Assembly: GCA_945639195.1 (NCBI GenBank)
Contig: CALZEE010000001.1
Coordinates: forward strand, 1-64,000
Source of the DNA: an uncultured Ignatzschineria sp.
GTDB lineage: Bacteria > Pseudomonadota > Gammaproteobacteria > Cardiobacteriales > Wohlfahrtiimonadaceae
Reading direction: 5' to 3'
Length of the DNA stretch: 64,000 bases
Below are positions 46,586-56,206 of this stretch, one piece after another. Each line of letters starts with the position of its first letter. Position 1 is the stretch's first letter. The notes below the pieces were generated by a model. It was not told the DNA's origin. It searched no databases and was given only the letters and a program-made list of their open reading frames with translations. The position numbers were made by a program, and so were the translations under genes.

Positions 46586-48016
46586 TTAGAGTGCACGGCG
46601 AGGATCAGGGTTGTTAGGCACATCATGATCATGGTCCGCAGTTGTATCATTGCGCGGAGCGTCATCATTTGATTCGGCTGTTTGTGTCTCAGTGATCTCT
46701 CCATCGACAATATCAGCCTCCCCATCTTGATGCGTAATCTTATTGGTTGAGGCAATAAGAAGATCACCATCTACGGCAATCACATCTTTTGGACGTTCAT
46801 CAAGCATCAATGTCATCGCTTCTTTAAATGCTGCTAGGGCGCCCTTATCATCTTGTTTAATGAGTTTAATCTCTCCCAATAAACGATATGCTTTTACAAA
46901 ATGTGGATCAAGCTGCAATGTCTTTTCTAGGTGCGTCACGGCGTCATCATATTTTTTATTTCTAAAGAGCATATGCGCAAGCGTGTATTGAGTAATCGCG
47001 CTATCGGGCTGGGTCTCTTGGAATCTTTTTGCATGATGAAGTAACTTCGACTGATCCCCTCGGTAGAGATGCGCGTACGCTAAGATAAGTGTCTCATCTT
47101 GGGTTCTTGTTATCTCTTTACGAAGCAGCTCTTCCGCGCGCTTTGTATCGCCTACATCGAGTAAACGATTCACATAATGAATGAGAATATTTGGCTCATG
47201 GCGAAGATGTTTGGGGATTTTTCCCCAGACAAGACGCAGTTGATCCGACTCTTTACTAATACGGCTCGCATAATCAAAGAGCGCTTTGTAAACGGCTTCA
47301 GTATATTGCGTCACATTACTGCTTGGTGTTAAGCGGGGCAATGCTTTTTGAAGATCTGGCAATAATCTAAAGAGTGCTTCATTTTTCCCTTGGCGCTGTA
47401 ATGCTACGGCTAAGAGAAGTGTTGCAGGATAGTTCTTGTGGCGTGTGAGGAGATCTTTTAAGAGAGATTCTGCTTTATCATTTTCCCCCGCCTCAAGGAG
47501 GAGTTCTGCACGTTTTACTTCTGCATATTCACGGTCATGCTTAGAATCAGAGAGATCAATCTCACGTAAATAGCGATCGCGGCGATCTGTTTTATTTAGG
47601 AGTTGTGCCGCGCGCGCTGCGCCTAAGTAGCAAAGATTGGGACTTTTACTTCCTTTAGCAGCTGTTAAGAAGAGATCTTCAGCAACGGCGGGTTTATTCT
47701 CGAGAAGCGCCATCTCTGCTTGTGAATACTGTTTATCGGCCACTTTTGCGCGACGATTCAATGAGAACGCTCGCATAATACGAGGCGTTTTAACAATGGT
47801 AATGATTACTCGGATGAGAATATAGATCCCTAAGATAGAGATTCCTGCGAGTATCAATCCACCAATAATCGTCGTGTGAATTGTTTTTGCCCCAATCAGC
47901 GGGAATGTTCCTGTGATAAGGACTTGCCCCGTATCATCTTTGACAGTGAAGAAGAGGAGAAGGGCGAGGATCGGCATGAGAATAATCCATCCGATCGTTT
48001 TTAGCATTTTACCCAT
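46586..48016 (-). CDS. hemY: HemY, haem-biosynthesis-associated TPR membrane protein
   Basis: 476 residues. Two N-terminal membrane segments (about 6-24 and 41-70) precede TPR-like helical repeats from about 100 to 400, including YTLAHMLFRNKKYDDAVTHL. The C-terminal 70 residues are acidic and low-complexity. This is the proteobacterial HemY of unknown exact role, not the Bacillus oxidase of the same name. It lies 3 bases after the hemD/hemX gene, and its last bases are followed by a TGCCGGCA palindrome. Confidence 0.9.
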   Translation of the reverse strand: MGKMLKTIGWIILMPILALLLFFTVKDDTGQVLITGTFPLIGAKTIHTTIIGGLILAGISILGIYILIRVIITIVKTPRIMRAFSLNRRAKVADKQYSQAEMALLENKPAVAEDLFLTAAKGSKSPNLCYLGAARAAQLLNKTDRRDRYLREIDLSDSKHDREYAEVKRAELLLEAGENDKAESLLKDLLTRHKNYPATLLLAVALQRQGKNEALFRLLPDLQKALPRLTPSSNVTQYTEAVYKALFDYASRISKESDQLRLVWGKIPKHLRHEPNILIHYVNRLLDVGDTKRAEELLRKEITRTQDETLILAYAHLYRGDQSKLLHHAKRFQETQPDSAITQYTLAHMLFRNKKYDDAVTHLEKTLQLDPHFVKAYRLLGEIKLIKQDDKGALAAFKEAMTLMLDERPKDVIAVDGDLLIASTNKITHQDGEADIVDGEITETQTAESNDDAPRNDTTADHDHDVPNNPDPRRAL

Positions 48017-48019
48017 GAC

Positions 48020-50254
48020 TTAAGCTCCTTTATAAGCTCGAAGAGTTGCTTCGAAATCCGTTAAGGTTCGCTCGATATTTGGCGGTGTGATCTCGAGTTT
48101 TGCATCGAGTAACCATTGAAGCTGTTGAATTGCTTCTCTGACATCTGCATTGTCTTCATCAAAGTAGGTTTTAATCCAGCTCTGAACCGTTTCGAGAGAA
48201 TGATCAAAAATCGTAAATTGATCTTGGAGAATCGCTACTTTAGCGGCAGTTAATTCTAATTGAATATTTTGTACTAGGAAGAAGCGATCTTCTTTAGACA
48301 TCAATTCAGGAACCTCAGTGCGCTTATCTTCAATCACAACAAGGTGCTTGAGAGAGCTCGTGAGTTTTTCTGACCAGGTTTCCCCTTCAGGCGCGCCTTG
48401 GTTGAAGATCTCATTTTTGAGATTAATGAGTGCGCTATCACTTTTGAGTGGCGCTTGTTGAATGAGGCTCGTCACTTTTTCTAAACGGCTTGTAACTGTT
48501 GTCAGATCAATTGGCTGAAGTGCTTTTAAAGCTTCAATATTTTGCGTGACAAGGGCTTTCGTTTCTGTAAAGTTAATGCTGCTAATCTGATTGAGACGAT
48601 CAAGTGCTGAGGTGAGAATATTGGCCGCAGTTTTGTAATCTTTATCAAACTGAACTTTTTGCAAAGCGACTTTAAGGAGGTAATCCACTTCTGTTGTACG
48701 AAGCATCTCTAAGTCAGTGATATTTTTAATCGTGTTGATGAGCGATTTTGCTTCATCAAGTACAACGGTCTGCTGAAGCGCTTGCTCTGCGAGTTTCTTG
48801 TCAAAATCATTGGCGATTGTAATCGCTTGGTTACTTACTTTAGCGATGTTATCGATCTTCGTACTGGATGCGAGAAGCGTTTCTTGTGTTGCTTTTAAAG
48901 CATCAATTTGTCCCTGAATCCCCTTTGCTGATTGGGATAAAGCATTGTTCAATGATTCATGCTTTTGGGCAATGAGAGCGACTTGGCTTGAAAGAGAACG
49001 ATCGTCTGCAGCGGGGGCTTTTTCAGCAATGGCTTTAAGCGATGCGAGGTCTTTCTCAAAATCACTCACGCGATTTTTTAAGAGATCGAGTGCTGATGCA
49101 TCTTTTTGGAGCGAACCTGAAAGTGCTGCGATTTTTGAATCCTGTGCCATCGAGCCATTATAGTAAGCAAAGCCGCCGAGTCCGAGTCCGCCTAGAGCTA
49201 GAATCAGTGCAAGATAAGTGAGCCCTTTTCCAGAAGATTGCTTCGGTGTCACAGCAAGAGTCTCTTCCTTGGAAGATGGGGATGTTGCGTGATCTTCCGT
49301 TACGGGAGCTGCGATATCATCAGTTGTTAAAGACTCAGCAAGATCTTGCTCATTCTGAGTTCCTTGCTGTATATCATCATGCATTGCGTCACTGTTGTCA
49401 GTTGAAGGGGTATTTTGAGGATTGTGCGCTTTCGTCATTGAGAGCTCCTTATCATTATCAGCGGAGATCGTTAAAGGATCTGAGTCGAGGGAAGGGGTGC
49501 TGAGCTGTTGTTTGATGGTATGCCAAAGATCGTTTTCAAGCGCCGAACGGGCTTGAATGACTTCATCAAATCCTGCATCCTTTACAATATTTTTGAGTCT
49601 TTCACTGCCTACAAAAACACCATCGATCATCTCACGTAAGCCGCTCGAATCAATGGTGGGTAGAAGGTTGTTGAAAGCTTCCTGGCTTGAGATCGTAAGA
49701 TAGAGCTCAGAATCTGGATGGTTATTTTTAAATGCAAGGATTTGGGAAATATCGGGGTTTTCAGGAACTTCGCGACGATAGACATCACAATATTCGCCTT
49801 TACCACCAAGATCATTAATTGCACTATCTAGTAATCGTCGCCCGCCCTCACCACTGATGATGAGGATCGATTTCCCTTCGATACCATATTCTTCTAAGGT
49901 TGCAACAAGTGCTTCAGAAGTATAAGGCTTAGGAGCGGTAATGATTTTTTTACCTTTAAGGAGTGGCTTAAGTGCTCTTTCAGTCCCTGAGCCAATCGAG
50001 ATAAAAGCCTTGATTTTACGAAAATCAAGCTTGAGTCGTTTCGCAAAGCGGACAGCGTTTGGGCTCGTAAAGAGAAGATAGTCATATTGATCAACTTGGC
50101 TTAACTGTGCTAGTGCTTGTGCACGATCTTGAGCAGGCTCGATAATGATTCCTGGGAGATCGAACGCAGTGAAGCCACCTTTAGTCAGTCGATTAATGAA
50201 GTTTTGTGACTGCCCTTTGGGGCGCGTCACAATGATTCCGATATTATTTTCCAC
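48020..50254 (-). CDS. hemDX: Fused uroporphyrinogen-III synthase (HemD) and HemX
   Basis: 744 residues joining two usually separate proteins. Residues 1-240 are HemD: VTRPKGQSQNF, LLFTSPNAVRF, ISGEGGRRLL, and the YLTISSQEAFNNL region. It converts hydroxymethylbilane to uroporphyrinogen III. An acidic, Ser/Thr-rich linker (about 245-345) leads to a membrane helix (about 347-370, LTYLALILALGGLGLGGFAYY). The HemX coiled-coil and periplasmic helical domain (about 375-744) follows. The frame is open throughout, so this is a true fusion, and the helix would anchor HemD to the inner membrane. Confidence 0.92.
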   Translation of the reverse strand: MENNIGIIVTRPKGQSQNFINRLTKGGFTAFDLPGIIIEPAQDRAQALAQLSQVDQYDYLLFTSPNAVRFAKRLKLDFRKIKAFISIGSGTERALKPLLKGKKIITAPKPYTSEALVATLEEYGIEGKSILIISGEGGRRLLDSAINDLGGKGEYCDVYRREVPENPDISQILAFKNNHPDSELYLTISSQEAFNNLLPTIDSSGLREMIDGVFVGSERLKNIVKDAGFDEVIQARSALENDLWHTIKQQLSTPSLDSDPLTISADNDKELSMTKAHNPQNTPSTDNSDAMHDDIQQGTQNEQDLAESLTTDDIAAPVTEDHATSPSSKEETLAVTPKQSSGKGLTYLALILALGGLGLGGFAYYNGSMAQDSKIAALSGSLQKDASALDLLKNRVSDFEKDLASLKAIAEKAPAADDRSLSSQVALIAQKHESLNNALSQSAKGIQGQIDALKATQETLLASSTKIDNIAKVSNQAITIANDFDKKLAEQALQQTVVLDEAKSLINTIKNITDLEMLRTTEVDYLLKVALQKVQFDKDYKTAANILTSALDRLNQISSINFTETKALVTQNIEALKALQPIDLTTVTSRLEKVTSLIQQAPLKSDSALINLKNEIFNQGAPEGETWSEKLTSSLKHLVVIEDKRTEVPELMSKEDRFFLVQNIQLELTAAKVAILQDQFTIFDHSLETVQSWIKTYFDEDNADVREAIQQLQWLLDAKLEITPPNIERTLTDFEATLRAYKGA

Positions 50255-50271
50255 GTTTATACTGTTCCTGA

Positions 50272-51195
50272 TTAACCATAGATCTTTTCAAGAATTTCTT
50301 TCGCGCCACGCGCTAGAAGATTGTCGGCAAGTTCTGTTCCTAGTTTAACGGCATCTTCAGGTGCTCCATGGAGTTCATGGAAGATGATAGTGCCATTATC
50401 GAGATCCCCGACAAGTCCACGCAAGCGTAAACCGTTTTCGGTTAATTCAGCAAAGCCGGCAATTGGTGCTTGGCAACCGCCATTGAGGCGTGCATTAAAG
50501 GCTCGCTCTGCAGAGACGCAAATCGCAGTTTCTGTATGATTTAGTTTTGCGATAATGTCGCGAACTTTTTCATTAGCAGTTACGCATTCAATACCGATAG
50601 CGCCTTGACCTACTGCCGGGAGTGAGATTTCATCGCTTAAGAATTCTGTAATATGGTGCTCGAAACCGAGACGTTTCAAGCCGGCTGCTGCAAGGATAAT
50701 CGCATCATATTCACCATCTTCAAGTTTCTTGAGGCGCGTATTCACATTTCCTCGAAGATCTTTAAGAATTAAATCAGGGCGAATCGCTAAGAGTTGCGAG
50801 CGTCTACGAAGAGAGCATGAACCGACGACCGCGCCTTTTGGCAGATCATCGAGAGATTTGAATTTTTTAGAAACGAGCGCATCGCGCGGATCTTCACGCT
50901 CTAAAATAACAGGGACGCTAAATCCCTCAGGAAGTTGAGAGACAACGGGCACATCTTTCATTGAGTGCACAGCAATATCCGCGCGACCTTCAAGCATTGC
51001 CACTTCAAGTTCTTTAATAAAGAGCCCTTTTCCGCCAATTTTGCTTAAAGGAGAAGAGAGCATTTGATCGCCCTTAGTGGTCATTCCAAGAAGTTCAATC
51101 TCCATCTCAGGAAAGTGTTTTGCAAGTTCTGCTTTAACATGGTTTGCTTGCCAAAGAGCAAGAGGACTTTCACGCGTTGCAATAGTTAATTTCAT
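50272..51195 (-). CDS. hemC: Porphobilinogen deaminase
   Basis: 307 residues. [12 protein letters not shown], the SMKDVP loop and [12 protein letters not shown], whose cysteine holds the dipyrromethane cofactor, are all present. It builds hydroxymethylbilane from four porphobilinogens. First gene of hemC - hemDX - hemY. The divergent cmk shares the 221-bp upstream region. Confidence 0.96.
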   Translation of the reverse strand: MKLTIATRESPLALWQANHVKAELAKHFPEMEIELLGMTTKGDQMLSSPLSKIGGKGLFIKELEVAMLEGRADIAVHSMKDVPVVSQLPEGFSVPVILEREDPRDALVSKKFKSLDDLPKGAVVGSCSLRRRSQLLAIRPDLILKDLRGNVNTRLKKLEDGEYDAIILAAAGLKRLGFEHHITEFLSDEISLPAVGQGAIGIECVTANEKVRDIIAKLNHTETAICVSAERAFNARLNGGCQAPIAGFAELTENGLRLRGLVGDLDNGTIIFHELHGAPEDAVKLGTELADNLLARGAKEILEKIYG

Positions 51196-51416
51196 TGGTT
51201 TACCCTGTTATCTGTTTCGATCAAATAGTGATCGTTTATACGGTCTCATGACAAAATCTGTTGAATAGCCGTAATAGTTTAATCAAAATACCTACTATAT
51301 ATATAATAATTTAGGTGAAACATACAGGATAAGCGTAGCATAAAGTGATCTCAGAGGTGCTTTTTAAGGCGCAAGTCTTTGAAATTTGAAGGGTGAAAAT
51401 AGGGGAAGGTAGAAGA

Positions 51417-52082
51417 ATGCAGAACATCATTACAGTAGATGGGCCGAGTGGCGTTGGTAAGGGGACGCTTTCGTTAGCGTTAGCAGAAAAACTCAGTTGG
51501 CACTTTTTGGATTCAGGTGCGATTTATCGTGCCGTTGCGGTATATGCTGAGAAAGAAAGTGTTGATTTAGAAGATGAAGTGCGGGTTGCGGGATTAGCTA
51601 AAACATTGCCACTTTCTTTTAAAGTTGTAGGCTCAGTACTAGAAATTTACCTTGGGGCTGAAGAGGTAACAGGTTTAATTCGGGCAGAGACAACTGGTAA
51701 TAAGGCATCGATTGTTGCTAAGCATCCCCTAGTGCGGGAGAATTTATTACAACGTCAACGCGATTTTGCGATCGCACCGGGCTTGATTGCAGATGGTAGA
51801 GACATGGGAACCGTGATCTTTCCTGAGGCAAAACTCAAGCTTTTCTTAACCGCGAGTGCAGAAGTGCGTGCAAAAAGACGCCATAAACAGTTGTTAGAAA
51901 GCGGGATTTGCGTTAATATAGAGCAGATTTTATCTGAGGTGGAAGCACGAGATGAGCGAGATCGTACACGATCTGCATCCCCTTTAATCCCTGCAGATGA
52001 TGCATTAATCATTGATACATCAGAATTGGGTATTGAAGAGGTTCTTGAAATTGCCTTCGAAGCAGTGGAAAAAGCTTTCTAA
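51417..52082 (+). CDS. cmk: Cytidylate kinase
   Basis: 221 residues. P-loop GPSGVGKGTL, DSGAIYRAVA, DGRDMGTVIFPEA and RRHKQL are typical. It phosphorylates CMP and dCMP. ATG 51417 follows GGAAGGTAGAAGA. The order cmk-rpsA-ihfB is conserved across gammaproteobacteria. Confidence 0.95.
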   Translation: MQNIITVDGPSGVGKGTLSLALAEKLSWHFLDSGAIYRAVAVYAEKESVDLEDEVRVAGLAKTLPLSFKVVGSVLEIYLGAEEVTGLIRAETTGNKASIVAKHPLVRENLLQRQRDFAIAPGLIADGRDMGTVIFPEAKLKLFLTASAEVRAKRRHKQLLESGICVNIEQILSEVEARDERDRTRSASPLIPADDALIIDTSELGIEEVLEIAFEAVEKAF

Positions 52083-52327
52083 AAAGTCGATCCATAACCT
52101 TCATAATGATAGGCGTTTTAGGACATTAAGGTTTATACTATTAGATAGAAAATTAGTTGGTTTCATAATGTGAAATCAGTTCATCATTTCGGTGATGAAG
52201 GGTTTCTAATTTATGATTTTTTTTGTTTCCTTTAAACAAGTCGTAGATGGGAGCTCAAGGTATTAACTCAATGCTTTAATTGGGTGGCTTTGAAATCTCC
52301 AAAGAAGTCTATGCATTTTTATTATCT
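52083..52327 (+). promoter_or_regulatory. rpsA leader region
   Basis: The 245 bases before rpsA hold no gene, and no clear ribosome site precedes the ATG. In E. coli, rpsA also lacks a strong site and its structured leader is the target of S1 autorepression. The same control is plausible here but unproven. Confidence 0.4.
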
Positions 52328-54007
52328 ATGTCATTAAGTTTTGCAGAATTATTTGAACAATCAATTGCCGAAGAACAAGCACGTGAAATCGGTGGAATCA
52401 TCAAAGCTACGGTTGTTAAAATCGAGAATGGCTTTGTAATCGTTGATGCTGGTCTTAAAAGTGAAGGCCGTATTCCTAGCGAACAATTCCAAGATTTAAA
52501 CGGTGAGTTAGAAGTTCAAGTGGGCGACCAAGTTGACGTTGTACTTGAATCACTTGAAGATGGTTTCGGTGAAACTCGTCTTTCACGTGAGAAAGCGAAA
52601 CGTGCAGAAGTTTGGGCGTTCCTTGAGAAAAAACTTGAAAATGATGAAATCATTAAAGGTGTTATCTCTGGTCGCGTTAAAGGTGGATTCACTGTTGATA
52701 TCGGTACAGAACGTGCGTTCTTACCTGGTTCATTAGTTGATGTTCGTCCTGTACGTGATATCGCATACCTCGAAGGTAAAGAACTTGAGCTTAAAGTTAT
52801 TAAGCTTGACCAAAAGCGTAACAACATCGTTGTTTCACGCCGTGCGGTACTTGAAGAAGAGTATTCTGCAGAGCGTGAAGAGCTCCTCAAAAATCTTGAG
52901 GAAGGCGATGTGGTTAAAGGGATCGTTAAGAACCTTACTGACTACGGTGCGTTTATTGACCTTGGTGGTATCGATGGTCTTCTCCATATCACAGATATGG
53001 CGTGGAAACGTGTTCGTCACCCATCTGAGATCGTAGAAATCAATCAAGAGATTGAAGTTAAACTTCTCAAATTCGACAAAGAGCGTAACCGTGTTTCACT
53101 TGGTCTTAAACAACTTGGTGAAGATCCATGGAAAGATATCGCAATGCGCTTCCCAGCGGGCCTCCAAACTAAAGGTAAAGTTACTAACATTACTGATTAT
53201 GGTTGCTTCGTTGAGATCGAGCCAGGTATCGAAGGTCTTGTTCACGTTTCAGAAATGGATTGGACAAACAAAAACGTTAACCCATCTAAAGTTGTTACTG
53301 CAGGTGAAGAAGTTGGCGTAGTTGTTCTTGATATTGATGAAGAACGTCGTCGTATCTCTCTTGGTATGAAGCAATGTATGCCTAATCCATGGTCAGAGTT
53401 CGAAGTTAAATACAACAAGAATGATCGTATCTCAGGTACTATCAAATCAATCACTGACTTCGGAATCTTCATCGGTTTAGAAGGCGGAATTGATGGTCTT
53501 GTTCACCTTTCTGATATCTCATGGAGCGTTCCTGGTGAAGAAGCAATCCGTGACTTCAGCCGTGGTGATGAGATCGAAGCAATGGTACTTGCTGTTGATT
53601 CTGATCGTGAGCGTATCTCACTTGGTATCAAACAACTCGACCAAGACCCATTCTCTTCATTCTTAGCTGAACACGAGAAAGGATCACTTGTTAAAGGTAC
53701 TGTTACTGAAGTTGATGCTAAATATGCAGTTGTTGATTTAGGCAACGGCGTTGAAGGTAATCTTCGTGCAGCAGAGATCTCTTCTGAGCGTGTTGAAGAT
53801 GTACGTAACGTTTATAGCGTTGGTGCAGAAGTTGAAGCACGTTTCATGAGTGTTGATCGTCGTAATCGTTCAATTGTACTTTCAGTGAAAGCAATTAACG
53901 AAGTTAGTCAGCAAGACATCGCTGAGTATGCGAATGTGAACACAAATGAAAGCCCAGTAGCAACAACATTTGGTGATCTTTTGAAAGAGCAAATGAAACA
54001 ACAATAA
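52328..54007 (+). CDS. rpsA: 30S ribosomal protein S1
   Basis: 559 residues (E. coli 557), with six S1 OB-fold repeats at roughly 87-residue spacing, for example [36 protein letters not shown] and [20 protein letters not shown]. It binds mRNA for initiation. I set the start at ATG 52328 ([12 protein letters not shown]), which matches the family; the frame open from 52280 adds 16 unlike residues. Codon use is clearly biased toward C-ending Asn, Phe and Tyr codons, as in highly expressed genes. Confidence 0.97.
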   Translation: MSLSFAELFEQSIAEEQAREIGGIIKATVVKIENGFVIVDAGLKSEGRIPSEQFQDLNGELEVQVGDQVDVVLESLEDGFGETRLSREKAKRAEVWAFLEKKLENDEIIKGVISGRVKGGFTVDIGTERAFLPGSLVDVRPVRDIAYLEGKELELKVIKLDQKRNNIVVSRRAVLEEEYSAEREELLKNLEEGDVVKGIVKNLTDYGAFIDLGGIDGLLHITDMAWKRVRHPSEIVEINQEIEVKLLKFDKERNRVSLGLKQLGEDPWKDIAMRFPAGLQTKGKVTNITDYGCFVEIEPGIEGLVHVSEMDWTNKNVNPSKVVTAGEEVGVVVLDIDEERRRISLGMKQCMPNPWSEFEVKYNKNDRISGTIKSITDFGIFIGLEGGIDGLVHLSDISWSVPGEEAIRDFSRGDEIEAMVLAVDSDRERISLGIKQLDQDPFSSFLAEHEKGSLVKGTVTEVDAKYAVVDLGNGVEGNLRAAEISSERVEDVRNVYSVGAEVEARFMSVDRRNRSIVLSVKAINEVSQQDIAEYANVNTNESPVATTFGDLLKEQMKQQ

Positions 54008-54040
54008 TTTCTTTTGTGAAATAATTGTAAGTCTTTTAGA

Positions 54041-54075
54041 AAGCCGTAGGAATAATAATTCCTGCGGCTTTTTTT
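54041..54075 (+). terminator. Intrinsic terminator after rpsA
   Basis: A 13-bp stem with one mismatch (54041-54053 with 54058-54070), then seven T. Confidence 0.9.
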
Positions 54076-54233
54076 GAATCATATTGATTTTAAACTAGAA
54101 ATAAGAATAATAAAGTGTCAAGAATCTTGATTATTGAAATCATAAGCGCTATTATTTACCAAAATATACACATATTTATCAATATTCATTGAGGCTTAAC
54201 TGCCGAGTTAACTATAAATTCAAGGAGAGTATC

Positions 54234-54539
54234 TTGACAAGATCAGAATTAGTACAAAGACTCAGTGCGAAATATCCGCATTGTTCTACAACCGAGATTG
54301 AGAAAAGCGTTAAAAAGATTTTAGAGCATATTACAGAAACACTTGGCGAAGGTGGTCGTATCGAGATTCGTGGATTTGGGAGTTTCTCAGTCCGTTATCG
54401 CGAGCCCAAAATTGGTCGTAACCCTAAAACAGGCGATGCAGTGAAATTAAGTGGTAAATATACAACTCACTTCAAGCCGGGAAAATTACTCCGTGAAAGA
54501 GTTGATGAAAGCCGTGTTAATTACGAGCTTCCAAAATAA
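54234..54539 (+). CDS. ihfB: Integration host factor subunit beta
   Basis: 101 residues. [14 protein letters not shown] at the start, [14 protein letters not shown] and the DNA-contacting arm [16 protein letters not shown] identify IhfB. It pairs with IhfA to bend DNA. The start is TTG 54234, with AAGGAG 6 bases upstream; no ATG fits the family N-terminus, so a weak start codon may limit its level. It is downstream of rpsA but separated by a terminator. Confidence 0.93.
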   Translation: MTRSELVQRLSAKYPHCSTTEIEKSVKKILEHITETLGEGGRIEIRGFGSFSVRYREPKIGRNPKTGDAVKLSGKYTTHFKPGKLLRERVDESRVNYELPK

Positions 54540-54591
54540 GAAAGAATGAATAAAAAACTGCTTGGTCGCGCAAGCAGTTGAGCAGAAAATG

Positions 54592-54620
54592 AAAGAGCAC
54601 CCATTGAGGTGCTCTTTTTT
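54592..54620 (+). terminator. Intrinsic terminator after ihfB
   Basis: A 10-bp stem AAAGAGCACC/GGTGCTCTTT and six T. A second hairpin (AACTGCTTG paired with CAAGCAGTT, about 54557-54580) lies just before it. Confidence 0.92.
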
Positions 54621-54752
54621 CATGTAGAATAAAGGGAATAGTTAAACAAAATAACGTGTTATCTGAGAAGGTTGTAAGAAGTCAGTATGGATTGAATCAC
54701 TGATAATGAGCGATGATCTTTAAGTCAGCACGTAAAATACCAAGATAGAAAG

Positions 54753-55472
54753 ATGGATGAGATAATGCAGAAAGAAATTTACTTTATTATTCCCGCGGCA
54801 GGTGTCGGAAATCGCATGGGAGCAGAGGTTCCGAAGCAGTATTTGGAAATTTTCGGCAAGACAATTTTGACACATACATTAGCGCTCTTTTTGGGTGTTA
54901 AAGAGATTGCTGGGGGCGTTGTGGCGCTGTCAAAAGAAGATAAAACCCCTTTGGCGATAGAGCATCCTCATCTTTGGCAGGTTGAGGGCGGAGCGACGCG
55001 TGCGGAGTCAGTTGCTGCCGGTTTGCATTTCTTAGAAGCGAAGCTTCAGGCTGAGGGGAAAAACTTAGCGGATGTTTGGGTTGCAGTACATGATGCCGCG
55101 AGGCCTGGTTTAAAAGCTTCAGAGTTATCAGACTTTTTAACGCAGGTTATCACCGATGCACCCACGGGTGGAGCAATCATGGCGATGCCCGCCCAAGATA
55201 CTATTAAATGGGTTGGTGCAGGGAATATTATTGATAAAACGTTAGATCGAGATCAGGTCTGGCTTGCGCAAACTCCTCAAATGGCACCTTTAACATTGCT
55301 CTCTGAAACGATGCAAAAAATGTTGAGAGAAGGGGTAAATGTCACAGATGAAGCCTCTGTTTTAGAGTATAATGGCTACTTCCCAAAAGTTTATCGAGGA
55401 TATCCTCATAACTTTAAGATCACGTATCCTGAAGATCTAAAGTTGATGAGCCTCTATTTCAGCGAGAGATAA
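54753..55472 (+). CDS. ispD: 2-C-methyl-D-erythritol 4-phosphate cytidylyltransferase
   Basis: 239 residues. [18 protein letters not shown] is the CTP-binding glycine-rich loop; [13 protein letters not shown] and VAVHDAARP are conserved. Third step of the MEP isoprenoid pathway. The start may be ATG 54765 (MQKEIYF) instead of 54753. ispF starts 2 bases after its stop. Confidence 0.94.
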   Translation: MDEIMQKEIYFIIPAAGVGNRMGAEVPKQYLEIFGKTILTHTLALFLGVKEIAGGVVALSKEDKTPLAIEHPHLWQVEGGATRAESVAAGLHFLEAKLQAEGKNLADVWVAVHDAARPGLKASELSDFLTQVITDAPTGGAIMAMPAQDTIKWVGAGNIIDKTLDRDQVWLAQTPQMAPLTLLSETMQKMLREGVNVTDEASVLEYNGYFPKVYRGYPHNFKITYPEDLKLMSLYFSER

Positions 55473-55474
55473 TC

Positions 55475-55948
55475 ATGAGAATAGGATTTGGTTTTGATGT
55501 ACATACCTTTAAAGAGGGTGATCACTTGATGCTCGGGGGCGTAAAAATTCCCTTTCATAAAGCATTTAAAGCGCACTCAGATGGGGATGTTGTTCTTCAT
55601 GCTTTGACGGATGCTATTTTAGGGGCTGCAAAAGCAGGCGATATTGGGACACTTTTCCCTGACACAGATCCTGCTTATAAAGATGCAGATAGCCGAAAGT
55701 TACTAATAGAAGCTTATAAAATTGTGCTCGATAAAGGGTACGAGATTGGAAATATCGATATCACGATTATGGCGGAACAGCCAAAGATTTTACCGCACCG
55801 CGAAGCGATTGAACGTGTGATTGCCGGGGATCTTTTAATCAGTCAAAACGATATTAATGTCAAAGCAACCACGATGGAAAAACTCGGGTTTGTCGGTCGT
55901 GAAGAGGGAATTGCTGCGCAAGTTGCGGTTCTTTTGAAACAGAAGTAA
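55475..55948 (+). CDS. ispF: 2-C-methyl-D-erythritol 2,4-cyclodiphosphate synthase
   Basis: 157 residues. [11 protein letters not shown] holds the zinc-binding Asp and His; [19 protein letters not shown] and [20 protein letters not shown] complete the family signature. Acts in the MEP pathway after IspD and IspE. Confidence 0.96.
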   Translation: MRIGFGFDVHTFKEGDHLMLGGVKIPFHKAFKAHSDGDVVLHALTDAILGAAKAGDIGTLFPDTDPAYKDADSRKLLIEAYKIVLDKGYEIGNIDITIMAEQPKILPHREAIERVIAGDLLISQNDINVKATTMEKLGFVGREEGIAAQVAVLLKQK

Positions 55949-56206
55949 GCTAAGCGATATTGTCTATAATTGAGACAATTAGATGCATTTTGCATGCATC
56001 TCAATAGTAATTTCAAAAAACAACACCGCGCATATCGCAATGATTAAGAGTAAGTATTAAGTATATGCGCAATTTTATTGATTATTGATCACAGTGTGAT
56101 CATATCAATCATCAGTACAGAAGATGGGGCATCAAGCGAATAGTCGCAAAGAGACGATATCGCAATGTCCTTAATGAATCTAATCGAAGATAGGAATGAG
56201 TAGAGT

